Source: Auanema rhodensis
Lineage: Eukaryota > Nematoda > Chromadorea > Rhabditida > Rhabditidae
Direction of reading: 5' to 3'
NCBI GenBank assembly: GCA_964057225.1
Contig: CAXKVF010000097.1
Coordinates: 1 to 64,000 of the forward strand
Length of the DNA: 64,000 nt
Shown: in pieces, positions 22,940 to 32,906 of the stretch
How positions within the stretch are numbered: position 1 is the first letter of the stretch
Layout: each line of letters starts with the position of its first letter
Position numbers and translations under genes: made by a program
The notes under the pieces: generated by a model
What the model was told of the DNA's origin: nothing
Databases searched by the model: none
The model's input: only the letters and a program-made list of their open reading frames with translations

Positions 22940-23929
22940 ATGTCAATGATTAGTACCAACATTGAAAAGAAAACTGCTACTACGTATAAACATACTCTAC
23001 TTTCCGCGGAACAAATAAATACAGAACTTGATTCATTTGAGTTTCAGAATGAAAATTTGGATATTCTTCCAAATGGTCAGGTTTTTAAAAAATAATTTTT
23101 TTATGTTATCAAATTGTTTTCAGATTTACAAATTGTTGATATAATCGAGTTTCAAGGATTGCGATGTTCAACACCTTTGAGCGAAAGAAAGTTACCAAGT
23201 GTCGATAAGTTCATCTTAAAAGGTACAAACGTGTAATGAATAACAAATTTTTTTATCAAATTTTCAGAAGAACCATTAGACGTTTCTGATATTCCATGTA
23301 AAAAAATTGGAAAAGGTTTGATCAATGTAAAAGTGTCTGTCAATTTATATTTTTCAGTTGTAGCTGTTTCTCATAAGCCTCATGAAGTTCAAAATGGCTG
23401 TTCCATTGAGGAAATAAAAAAAAAAGAAGAAGTTCAGGAGATGTTATTACTGAGTGCAAATGTGAAATTGCACATCTTAAAAATAGGGCTATTTCGAAAA
23501 TTGCTAGTAAGAATTTTAAACATATTCAAATCTCAATAAAATGTCTATTTTTAGAAAATTTTCAACTGATTGACGAAAGGCAAATCATTCCTGAATACTG
23601 CGCAATTGGTTGCAAAATTTTGGTGTATCATAAAATAACACGCTCCTGGCGCCTAGCCATTATTGAAGATATTTCGGATGTCTATAGTAGCATAAAATAT
23701 TCGCTGATGACAGTGAGTTTTGTTTTGTTTCCCAAATTTTGAGTATTGTTATTTTCAGATCGATGACGTGCAAGATAAAATGATTGCAAAAAAATATCAT
23801 TTTTTGTTCGCGAAAACAAGACTTGTGGGAAAAGAAAAAAATTGGCCAAAGCACATGTATAGATTAGTATGCGATGATATTTCCGAGCCACATCTCTACT
23901 TGATTCAATCATTAAAAGATCTTGCTTGA
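22940..23929 (+). CDS. B' gene, copy 4 (poly-A run of 10, frameshift)
   Basis: Exon plan as in the other copies. The A-run is 10 bases, so the third coding block reads KKKEEVQEMLLLSANVKLHI and then meets a stop after the next splice. This could be a sequencing length error in the homopolymer or a real null copy. The unit is truncated 551 bp after the gene's stop. Confidence 0.5.
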
Positions 23930-24480
23930 ATATATGTAACCTTTTTCATATATTCTCATTTTTAAATTTTACTCGTTTTTACATTTTTCATGCCATCCAT
24001 CAATCCTCATTTTGTGATAAAAAATAAAAAGTTTTACGATCGATTTGAGTATTTTTCTACATATCAGAGCATATTGAAATTGTGTTCAATCATTAAAACA
24101 AGTTTAGTTCAGTCTTATGAAACGTTTTATATTTTATAAAAAAAACATATTTTAACAATTGAATTGTTGTTCATTGATACCTGTTAAAATGCTCAACCTT
24201 TTGCCTGTTTTGTTTTGTTACAACTAACAAATTTATTAAAAAAAATACCACAACCCAATCAATCTTAGAAGTTCAATAAAATATAAAAAAATATAAAAAT
24301 ATTTTAAACATATTTTGAACCAATTCTATATGTAAAAATCAGTTGTCTATTTGTTAAAATATTCTAAATTAGTGAAAGAACTTCTTCCATTCACAAGAAA
24401 CTTAAATTGGTGTGAGAGTTTGTTTCATAATTTTTTTTGCGGAAATCAAGATATAGGTTTTTTTAAATATCAATTTACAA

Positions 24481-24928
24481 TAATTGTGGTGACCAACAAA
24501 TGGATGAAGTTCTCGTTACTTATTCTTTATAAACCCAAATCAAATTACTTAGGCGCTATCATTATTAAAAGGTATACACGGAATGAACCGATGAACTGTA
24601 AAATTTAAAAAGAAAATCATTAAAAAAATAAAAATAAATAATTTCTTAGTAATAAAAGAAGTAATATATAATATAAAATATTGTGGTGACCAACAATTGG
24701 ATGAAGTTCTCGTTACTTATTCTTTATAAACCCAAATCAAATTACTTAGGCGCTATCATTATTAAAAGGTATACACGGAATGAACCGATGAACTGTGAAA
24801 TTTAAAAAGAAAATAATTAAAAAAAGAAAAAAAAAGTTCTCGTTACTTATTCTTTATAAACCCAAATCAAATTACTTAGGCGCTATCATTATTAAAAGGT
24901 ATAAACGGAATGAACCGATGATATAATA
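24481..24928 (+). repeat. Leader repeat array, left arm (three units, inverted relative to the right arm)
   Basis: Three units starting at about 24,484, 24,683 and 24,836 (the last one shortened). Each contains TGACCAACAA, GGATGAAGTTCTCGTTACTT and GGTATACACGGAATGAACCG. On the plus strand the unit can be read as KPKSNYLGAIIIKRYTRNEP ending MNCKI and a stop. The same sequence in reverse forms the 14-unit array at 27,391-29,960 and the 5' leaders of genes A and B. Confidence 0.9.
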
Positions 24929-25267
24929 AAAAATAAAAATATTTAAGAATCTAAATAAACTAACTTCTTGGAAAGCTAGAAGTTGATGTTGCTGATTCTG
25001 ATATAATATAATTTAATATAATGTAACGACTAATCCAAATTCTCTAAATCAAAAACTGAAAATTGAATAAATATTCTGAAACTACTTGACTTACTCGAGA
25101 TTTGAATAAATTATAGAAACAATTTTAATATATATAAGTAATATAAAATGAATAAAAATCTAAATAAACTAACTTCTTGGATAGCGAGATGTTGATGTTG
25201 CTGATTCTGCTGCGTGTTAAAGATCCATTCATCGGGAACAATGTGAGTTCATTTTCTCAACCCCTCT

Positions 25268-25275
25268 CTTATATA
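25268..25275 (-). promoter_or_regulatory. TATA motif, left edge of the heat-shock palindrome
   Basis: CTTATATA on plus, TATATAAG on minus, 20-30 bp outside the first heat-shock pentamers. It is the mirror image of 27,026-27,033. It would direct transcription leftward, antisense to the 4.4-kb units. Confidence 0.5.
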
Positions 25276-25299
25276 CCTTTACCGTGAGAATTTCTGGAA

Positions 25300-27005
25300 A
25301 ACTATCGAATGTTCTAGAATGTTCGATAGTTTTCCAGAAAGTCTCACGATGGTAGTTTTCCAGAAATTCTCACGTTTCAAAATAGAACATGACTATTGAT
25401 CTACTTGAGATTTACTTTTGATAAACAACTACACAATTCTTCATGTAACTATTCCATATTATTCTAAAACATTCTAGAACATTCTAGAACATTCCAGAAT
25501 ATTCTAGAACATTCCAGAATATTCTAGAACATTCTAGAACATTCCAGAATATTCTAGAACATTCCAGAATATTCTAGAATATTCCAGAACATTCTAGAAC
25601 ATTCCCGAACATTCAAGAACATTCTAGAACATTCCTGAATCTTCTAGAATGTTCTAGAATGTTTGAGAATGAAAAAGAATGCTCTCTTTTTTGATTTCAA
25701 AATGTTCAATCAATAGTTACATGAAGAATTGTGTAGTTGTTTATCAAAAGTAAATCTCAAGTAAGTCAATAGTCATGTTCTATTTTGAAACGTGAGAATT
25801 TTTCGAAAAATATCATCATGAGAATTTCTGGAAAATTCTAGAATATTTTCAAATGTTCTATTCGAAAGTTCTGAAATATTCTGGAATGTTCTAGAATAAA
25901 ACAGAATAATTTTTAGATTGTTCTAGAATATTCTAGAATTTTCCAGAAATTCTCATGATGTTATTTTTCGAAAAATTCTCACGTTTCAAAATAGAACATG
26001 ACTATTGACTTACTTGAGATTTACTTTTGATAAACAACTACACAATTCTTCATGTAACTATTCCATATTATTCTAAAACATTCTAGAACATTCTAGAACA
26101 TTCCAGAATATTCTAGAACATTCCAGAATATTCTAGAACATTCCAGAATATTCTAGAACATTCCAGAACATTCGAGAACATTCTAGAACATTCCTGAATC
26201 TTCTAGAATGTTCTAGAATGTTTGAGAATGAAAAAGAATGCTCTCTTTATTGATTTCAAAATGTTCAATCAATAGTTACATGAAGAATTGTGTAGTTGTT
26301 TATCAAAAGTAAATCTCAAGTAAGTCAATAGTCATGTTCTATTTTGAAACGTGAGAATTTTTCGAAAAATAACATCATGAGAATTTCTGGAAAATTATAG
26401 AATATTCTAGAACAATCTAAAAATTAATCTGTTTTATTCTAGAACATTCCAGAATATATCAGAACTTTCGAATAGAACATTTGAGAATATTCTAGAATTT
26501 TCCAGAAATTCTCATGATGTTATTTTTCCAAAAATTCTCACGTTTCAAAATAGAACATGACTATTGACTTACTTGAGATTTACTTTTGATAAACAACTAC
26601 ACAATTCTTCATGTAACTATTGATTGAACATTTTGAAATCAACAAAAAGAGAGCATTCTTTTTCATTCTCAAACATTCTAGAACATTCCTGAATCTTCTA
26701 GAATGTTCTAGAATGTTCCGGAATGTTCTAGAATGTTCTGGAATGTTCTAGAATATTCTGGAATGTTTGAGAATATTCTGGAATGTTCTAGAATGTTCTA
26801 GAATGTTTTAGAATAATATGGAATAGTTACATGAAGAATTGTGTAGTTGTTTATCAAAAGTAAATCTCAAGTAAATCAATAGTCATGTTCTATTTTGAAA
26901 CGTGAGAATTTCTGTAAAACTATCATCGTGAGACTTTCTGGAAAACTACCATCGTGAGATTTTCTGGAAAACTATTGAACATTCTAGAACATTCGATAGT
27001 TTTCC
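25300..27005. promoter_or_regulatory. Dense heat-shock element (HSF site) array
   Basis: Long uninterrupted runs of alternating TTCnnGAAnn pentamers, such as TTCTAGAACATTCCAGAATA, occur at about 25,458-25,670, 26,060-26,225 and 26,665-26,825, with shorter runs between. Heat shock factor binds three or more alternating nGAAn pentamers, and this core holds several dozen. The array is bounded by outward-facing TATA motifs, like a divergent heat-shock promoter. Confidence 0.75.
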
Positions 27006-27025
27006 AGAAATTCTCACGGTAAAGG

Positions 27026-27033
27026 TATATAAG
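27026..27033 (+). promoter_or_regulatory. TATA motif, right edge of the heat-shock palindrome
   Basis: TATATAAG follows CTCACGGTAAAGG, just outside the terminal heat-shock pentamers. A transcript starting about 30 bp downstream would run through the leader-repeat array towards genes A and B. The first ATG downstream gives only MDL and a stop. Confidence 0.5.
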
Positions 27034-27390
27034 AGAGGGGTTGAGAAAATAAACTCACATTGTTCCCGATGAATGGATCTTTAACACGCAGCAGAATCAG
27101 CAACATCAACTTCTCGCTATCCAAGAAGTTAGTTTATTTAGATTTTTATTCATTTTATATTACTTATATATATATATATTAAAATTGTTTCTATAATTTA
27201 TTCAAATCTCGAGTAAGTCAAGTAGTTTCAGAATATTTATTCAATTTTCAGTTTTTGATCTAGAGAATTTGGATCAGTCGTTACATTATATTAAACTATA
27301 TTATATCAGAATCAGCAACATCAACTTCTAGCTTTCCAAGAAGTTAGTTTATTTAGATTTTTAAATATTTTTATTTTTTATTATATCATC

Positions 27391-29960
27391 TGTTCATTCC
27401 GTGTATACCTTTTAATAATGATAGCGCCTAAGTAATTTGATTTGGGTTTATAAAGAATAAGTAACGAAAACTTCATCCATTTGTTGGTCACCACAATATT
27501 TTATATTATTTATTAATTCTTTTATTACTAAGAAATTATTTCTTTTTCTTTTTTTAATGATTTTCTTTCTGATTTTCACAGTTCATCGGTTCATTCCGTG
27601 TATACCTTTTAATAATGATAGCGCCTAAGTAATTTGATTTGGGTTTATAAAGAATAAGTAAGGAGAACTTCATCCATTTGTTGGTCACCACAATATTTTA
27701 TATTATTTATTACTTCTTTTATTACTAAGAAATTATTTATTTTTCTTTTTTTAATGATTTTCTTTCTAAATTTCACAGTTCATCGGTTCATTCCGTGTAT
27801 ACCTTTTAATAATGATAGCGCCTAAGTAATTTGATTTGGGTTTATAAAGAATAAGTAACGAGAACTTCATCCATTTGTTGGTCACCACAATTATTTATAT
27901 TATATATTACTTCTTTTATTACTAAGAAATTATTTCTTTTTCTTTTTTTAATGATTTTCTTTTTAAATTTCACAGTTCATCGGTTCATTCAGTGTATACC
28001 TTTTAATAATGATAGCGCCTAAGTAATTTGATTTGGGTTTATAAAGAATAAGTAACGAGAACTTTATCCAATTGTTGGTCACTAGAATATTTTATATTAT
28101 ATATTACTTTTTTTATTACTAAGAAATTATTTATTTTTATTTTTTTAATGATTTTCTTTTTAAATTTCACAGTTCATCGGTTCATTCCGTGTATACCTTT
28201 TAATAATGATAGCGCCTAAGTAATTTGATTTGGGTTTATAAAGAATAAGTAACGAGCACTTCATCCATTTGTTGGTCACCACAATATTTTATATTATATA
28301 TTACTTCTTTTATTACTAAGAAATTATTTATTTTTATTTTTTTAATGATTTTCTTTTTAAATTTCACAGTTCATCGGTTCATTCCGTTTATACTTTTTAA
28401 TAATGATAGCGCCTAAGTAATTTGATTTGGGTTTATAAAGAATAAGTAACGAGAACTTTATCCAATTGTTGGTCACTAGAATATTTTATATTATATATTA
28501 CTTCTTTTATTATTAAGAAATTTCTAAAGTTTTTCTTTCTAAATTTCACAGTTCATCGGTTCATTCCGTGTATACCTTTTAATAATGATAGCGCCTAAGT
28601 AATTTGATTTGGGTTTATAAAGAATAAGTAACGAGAACTTTATCCAATTGTTGGTCACTAGAATATTTTATATTATATATTACTTCTTGTATAACTAAGA
28701 AATTTCTAATGTTTTTCTTTCTAAATTTCACAGTTCATCGGTTCATTCCGTGTATACCTTTTAATAATGATAGCGCCTAAGTAATTTGATTTGGGTTTAT
28801 AAAGAATAAGTAACGAGAACTTTATCCAATTGTTGGTCACTAGAATATTTTATATTATATATTACTTCTTTTATTACTAAGAAATTTCTAATGTTTTTCT
28901 TTCTAAATTTCACAGTTCATCGGTTCATTCCGTGTATACTTTTTAATAATGATAGCGCCTAATTATTTTGATTTGGGTTTATAAAGAATAAGTAATGAGA
29001 ACTTCATCCATTTGTTGGTCACCACAATATTTTATATTATATATTACTTTTTTTATTACTAAGAAATTATTTATTTTTTTTCTTTTAATGATTTTCTTTC
29101 TAAATTTCACAGTTCATCGATTCATTCCGTTTATACCTTTTAATAATGATAGCGCCTAAGTAATTTGATTTGGGTTTATAAAGAATAAGTAATGAGAACT
29201 TCATCCATTTGTTGGTCACCACAATTATTTATATTATATATTACTTCTTTTATTACTAAGAAATTATTTCTTTTTCTTTTTTTAATGATTTTCTTTTTAA
29301 ATTTTACAGTTCATCGGTTCATTCCGTGTATAATTTTTAATAATGATAGCGCCTAAGTATTTTGATTTGGGTTTATAAAGAATAAGTAACGAGAACTTCA
29401 TCCATTTGTTGGTCACCACAATATTTTATATTATATATTACTTCTTTTATTACTAAGAAATTATTTATTTTTATTTTTTTAATGTTTTTCTTTCTAAATT
29501 TCACAGTTTATCGGTTCATTCCGTGTATACCTTTTAATAATGATAGCGCCTAAGTAATTTGATTTGGGTTTATAAAGAATAAGTAACGAGAACTTCATCC
29601 ATTTGTTGGTCACCACAATTATTTATATTATATATTACTTCTTTTATTACTAAGAAATTATTTCTTTTTCTTTTTTTAATGATTTTCTTTTTAAATTTCA
29701 CAGTTCATCGGTTCATTCAGTGTATACCTTTTAATAATGATAGCGCCTGAGTAATTTGATTTGGGTTTATAAAGAATAAGTAATGAGAACTTCATCCATT
29801 TGTTGGTCACCACAATATTTTATATTATATATTACTTCTTTTATTACTAAGAAATTATTTCTTTTTCTTTTTTTAATGATTTTCTTTCTAAATTTCACAG
29901 TTCATCGGTTCATTCCGTGTATATCTCTTGATAATGATACCGCCTAAGTAATTTGATTTG
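27391..29960 (-). repeat. Leader repeat array, right arm (14 tandem units of ~180-198 bp)
   Basis: Units start at about 27,391, 27,581, 27,779, 27,976, 28,172, 28,369, 28,551, 28,733, 28,913, 29,111, 29,308, 29,503, 29,703 and 29,901. On the plus strand each unit ends in a strong 3' splice-site-like TTTCTAAATTTCACAG, then TTCATCGGTTCATTCCGTGT and a conserved TAATAATGATAGCGCCTAAG. On the minus strand it can be read as the KPKSNYLG...KRYTRNEP peptide. The conserved part runs into the start of gene A, so the array looks like repeated copies of that gene's 5' end. Confidence 0.93.
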
Positions 29961-29972
29961 GGTTTATTAAGA

Positions 29973-30927
29973 ATGAGTAACGAACTGTTGATCACCGGAA
30001 GACTAGTTCGTGTATCATACCAGCTGGTTCCACACCAGTCGTTGCGAGCTGAACTCAACAGCAAGATAGTTGAAATTGTCGAAAATTTCTTCCACATTCT
30101 TGAACATAATATAACTTTACAACTAGAACCATCATCTATACTGAATTATTTCGAACAATCTGAAGAGAAACAGTTGAACATACGTAAACTATTTACTAGC
30201 ACTGTCTATATTTGTGAACTTTGTGGATTCTCAAGATTCACATTCGCCAAAAGCATTGTAAGTGTTTTATTAGTAAACCATAAATAAGTTAACTCAGTTG
30301 TGGAGTTTAACATTCAAATATCGTTTTGGCTTATCTGGTATACGATGTTTGACTGAACAGAACAGCGATATCGATGAAAATATTGCTTTAGCAATAATTT
30401 TCATGGAACATCCTCAGATTTCAAAATCTGTTAAACAGGCAACGGTTCGAAATGAAATTAATTTGAAATAATAATTCGTTCATCGTTTGTTAGGAATTGA
30501 TGCTTAGGCAGCTCACTTTGATTAAAACCCTGGACAACCTAGAGAAAGGGAATTTCAATGAGAAGCGTAAACAATCTTTATGTGAAACAGCAAGTGAAAA
30601 CGACACTTGTATATTTTGTAACGATGAATGGCCAAAACCTACTATGCATTCAATCAAAAGACGACGATTACTGAGGTTCATAGATATTCAAGTATTTTTT
30701 CTAGTCTTTAGTAAATTTTAAGCACTGATAGTGAAGAATATTCCTATATCTGTTATGTCTCTTCTCATAAAAATGGTCCCAGAAAATGGGTAGAAGCTTT
30801 TTACGATGGTTTTTCCAAGTATGGAAATCCTCTGCTGAGAAGTACAACAAGTTCAAAATACACCCTGAGGGTGTACTACAAAGGCTGTCAAAAATGTATA
30901 GAAAAAAAATTTTTAAAAAAATGTTGA
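29973..30927 (+). CDS. Zinc-motif protein A (four exons, unknown function)
   Basis: Exons 29,973-30,257, 30,298-30,444, 30,494-30,675 and 30,723-30,927 give about 272 residues in one frame. The start MSNELLITGRLVRV lies within the last leader repeat: other units have ATA where this one has ATG. Cys motifs are CELCGF (exon 1-2 region), CIFCNDEWP (exon 3) and a C-terminal GCQKCIEKKFLKKC. Exon 4 has YICYVSSHKNGPRKWVEAFY and DGFSK. CxxC, YVS, Trp and A-F-Y-D-G match the order in A' (3,987-5,310). No known family recognised; zinc binding is inferred. The last acceptor (AAATTTTAAG) is weaker than the others. A frame ending in a hydrophobic stretch overlaps exon 4 but is a shadow. Confidence 0.68.
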
Positions 30928-30949
30928 TTTTAGTTTTATTGATTTTTTT

Positions 30950-31060
30950 ATCGTTTATTACTAAGAAATTTCTAATGATTTTCTTTTTAAATCTCACAGT
31001 TCATCGGTTCATTCCGTGAATCCCTTTTAATAATGATACTGCTTAAGTAATTTGATGCAG
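30950..31060 (+). promoter_or_regulatory. Leader-repeat copy upstream of gene B
   Basis: TTTTTAAATCTCACAG followed by TTCATCGGTTCATTCCGTG and TTTTAATAATGATACTGCTT repeats the end of the 27,391-29,960 units. It stops a few bases before the ATG of gene B. Genes A and B thus share a ~90-bp leader after a 3' splice-site-like sequence, which would suit spliced-leader trans-splicing or co-regulation. Confidence 0.7.
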
Positions 31061-31065
31061 AAAAT

Positions 31066-32170
31066 ATGTCGGAATACGACTCCTTCGAAGAAGAAGGTCC
31101 AATTCATTCGTTGTTACAAGAGATTTTAGATCGTATAGACAACATGGCACTTAAAAACCAAGGCATGCCCTATTTTTATTAAGACAACTTACATTGGTAT
31201 TCAGATCAAGATTGTACCATGTCTTCTTCAAATAAAATAGCGAACGATACGAACAGAAATGAGAAAAAAAGAAAACAAATTGATCGAAATGTTCATAGAA
31301 ATGAGCTTATGCAGAAAGAGGAAGGAGCTTTCAACTATGATGATGAAATTGTTGAAAGAGACAGAATAAAAATAAAAAAATTTCTAATAAATAATGGAAT
31401 CAATGTAGAGCGCGCGTATGTTGCTCTGGTTAGCCAATATTGGATTTGATATTTGTTGCAATACATCTTTTCTAGGTAGCTATAGCTGATGAAGAAGAAT
31501 TTAGATATGGCTTTAACACTAGTGAAAGCTCCGATTCAGATTATACGGTTGTATATAGTCAGCGTAGCCAAGGTACGAGAAGTCGTACTAGAAGAAGTCG
31601 AATCGCAACCGAAAATTGTCGTTGTGACGCAACGTTTCTCAATTCTGTCGTTTTTAACAAACTAATTGACTCAAGTAAATTCCAATCATGGTTATCTTAT
31701 TGTCTCATTCTTATAGTGCATGATACTTTTCAAGTACTGATAATAACTAGAGAAAATTCAGTCGAAAAAGTTATTCCCAACTCTCTTTTCATTGTGTTAG
31801 ATCAAGGAAATCGTTGGAGAGCAGCAGTTGCTCTGAAAACTTGTAAAAAGAGTTTCAACATATATTACAATGTGCTCATGGTATAACCTACAATAATTTT
31901 GAATCGAACATAAAATTGTTTTTCTAGTACGAGGAAGCTACTGTTTTCCTCAAAAGTTGAAGCATAATCAACAATGCTCAATTTGACAATAAAACAGTCG
32001 AAACGTTGCTCAACAAAATCTCTGAATTCTGTGGCAAACAAAGACCAGGCAGGCGAGGTACAACTGGTAAAACATATCCAAAACACACACATTCGTTGAA
32101 ATGTCTTGATTTTCAAAATCATGCTTTTTTACTACTGCCAAAACAAGTTTCCAGAAACGAAGCTGTTTGA
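31066..32170 (+). CDS. Gene B, acidic/basic nuclear-type protein, paralogue of B' (six exons)
   Basis: Exons: 31,066-31,162, 31,205-31,428, 31,476-31,674, 31,717-31,880, 31,928-31,955 and 31,998-32,170. The first intron appears to use a GC donor (GCATGC...TTCAG). The N-terminus is acidic (MSEYDSFEEEG), then Lys/Arg-rich (NRNEKKRKQ), with SESSDSDY and an Arg-rich GTRSRTRRSR that could be a nuclear signal. The later part has GNRWRAAVAL and YYNVLM, and the last exon has PKHTHSLKCLDFQNHAFLLL. WRxA...Y..LM...PKHxxxLxCxD...H are shared with B'. Function unknown. Without the last splice the protein would end FLKS at 31,960. Confidence 0.62.
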
Positions 32171-32735
32171 TTAACTTATTTTTTTCTCACGAACTATTTG
32201 AAGAATTGTCATCATAGTAATCAATGAAATGTTAATACTGAAATTCATATGTGAAACACATGATCATAGTGGAATGTGAACCACAAACATTTTTTTAACA
32301 ATAAAACAGTCGAAACGTTGCTCAACAAAATCCCTGAATTCTGTGGCAAACAAAAACCAGGCAGGCGAGGTACAACTGGTAAAACATATCCAAAACACAC
32401 ACATTCGTTGAAATGTCTTGATTTTCAAAATCATGCTTTTTTACTACTGCCAAAACAAGTTTCCAGAAACGAAGCTGTTTGATTAACTTATTTTTTTTTC
32501 AAGAACTAATTGAAGAATTGTCATCATAGTAATCAATGAATTGTTAATACTGAAATTCATATGTGAAACACATGATCATTGTGGAATGTGAACCACAAAC
32601 AATTTTTGTTTTTTGATTAAACTTATTTTTTTCTCACGAACTAATTGAAAAATGGTAATAATAGTAAGCAATGAATTGTTAATACTGAAATTCATATGTG
32701 AAACACATAATCATTGTGGAATGTGAACCAAAAAT
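31986..32735 (+). repeat. 312-bp tandem duplication covering gene B's last exon
   Basis: Two copies, 31,986-32,297 and 32,298-32,609, plus a partial third (about 32,613-32,735) without the coding part. The copies share the last exon of gene B and its 3' flank with few differences (for example KISEF versus KIPEF, KQRPG versus KQKPG). Confidence 0.88.
32300..32482 (+). pseudogene. Duplicated last exon of gene B
   Basis: A second copy of the ETLLNKIPEFCGKQKPGRRG...PKQVSRNEAV exon with its own AAAACAG acceptor and stop. It could serve as an alternative last exon or be dead duplicate. The frame is fully open, and the few changes include conservative amino acid swaps. Confidence 0.6.
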
Positions 32736-32737
32736 AA

Positions 32738-32766
32738 GCGGGGGCGCGGGGGCGGCAGCCCCTGCA
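32738..32766. other. GC-rich hairpin-like element
   Basis: A GC-only island in AT-rich DNA, GCGGGGGCGCGGGGGCGGCA then GCCCCTGC. GGGGC-GGCA-GCCCC can form a small stem-loop. It sits 21 bp before the telomere block. Confidence 0.6.
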
Positions 32767-32786
32767 TGTAGATATAGAAATAACTA

Positions 32787-32906
32787 GCCTAAGCCTAAGC
32801 CTAAGCCTAAGCCTAAGCCTAAGCCTAAGCCTAAGCCTAAGCCTAAGCCTAAGCCTAAGCCTAAGCCTAAGCCTAAGCCTAAGCCTAAGCCTAAGCCTAA
32901 GCCTAA
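32787..32906 (+). repeat. Interstitial telomere block (GCCTAA)20
   Basis: Twenty perfect units of the nematode telomere repeat, 120 bp, with no variant units. It separates the gene-bearing left half from the satellite. Perfection suggests recent origin, such as healing of a break by telomerase, a fusion or an amplification template. Confidence 0.97.

Larger units (their letters stand above)
9062..24480 (+). repeat. Tandem array of a 4.4-kb unit (three full copies, one truncated)
   Basis: The anchor GGAGAAATTCTTCC starts at 9,071, 13,517, 17,925 and 22,332, giving units of 4,446, 4,408 and 4,407 bp plus a fourth copy cut at 24,480. Copies differ by a handful of substitutions (for example AAAAGCAG versus AAAATCAG before the fourth copy's break), homopolymer lengths, a 22-bp indel near 11,650 and three telomere repeats. 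Near-identity implies recent amplification or ongoing homogenisation. The order in each unit is B' gene, AT-rich spacer, SET-like fragment, 15-bp repeats, GC-rich frame, telomere-like repeats, acidic C-terminal coding region. The fourth copy breaks exactly where the ~185-bp leader repeat begins. Confidence 0.95.
24910..27400. repeat. Large foldback (inverted repeat) with a heat-shock-element core
   Basis: The outer arms, about 24,910-25,380 and 26,930-27,400, are near-perfect inverted copies around an axis near 26,150. For example GGATAGCGAGATGTTGATGT on the left pairs with ACATCAACTTCTCGCTATCC on the right. Inside, a ~95-bp module (CGTTTCAAAATAGAACATGA ... CACAATTCTTCATGTAACTA) occurs six times in alternating orientation, at about 25,373, 25,706, 25,980, 26,265, 26,538 and 26,825. 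This gives nested inverted repeats. No coding sequence seen. It may be a foldback-type mobile element or a product of recombination. Confidence 0.88.

Noticed and set aside
24910-27400. Helitron identity for the heat-shock foldback
   Set aside because: No Helitron ends (5' TC, 3' hairpin plus CTRR) or Rep/helicase of the Helitron type could be tied to it; the structure is a symmetric foldback instead.
24481-29960. CRISPR-like array
   Set aside because: Units are ~185 bp and repeated over their whole length, with no unique spacers, in a eukaryotic genome.
30786-31019. Plus frame with a hydrophobic stretch ending LNLTVHRFIP
   Set aside because: It overlaps the last exon of gene A in another frame and reads through the leader repeat.
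32787-32906. True chromosome end
   Set aside because: Sequence continues on both sides, so it is interstitial in this assembly, although a misjoin cannot be excluded.
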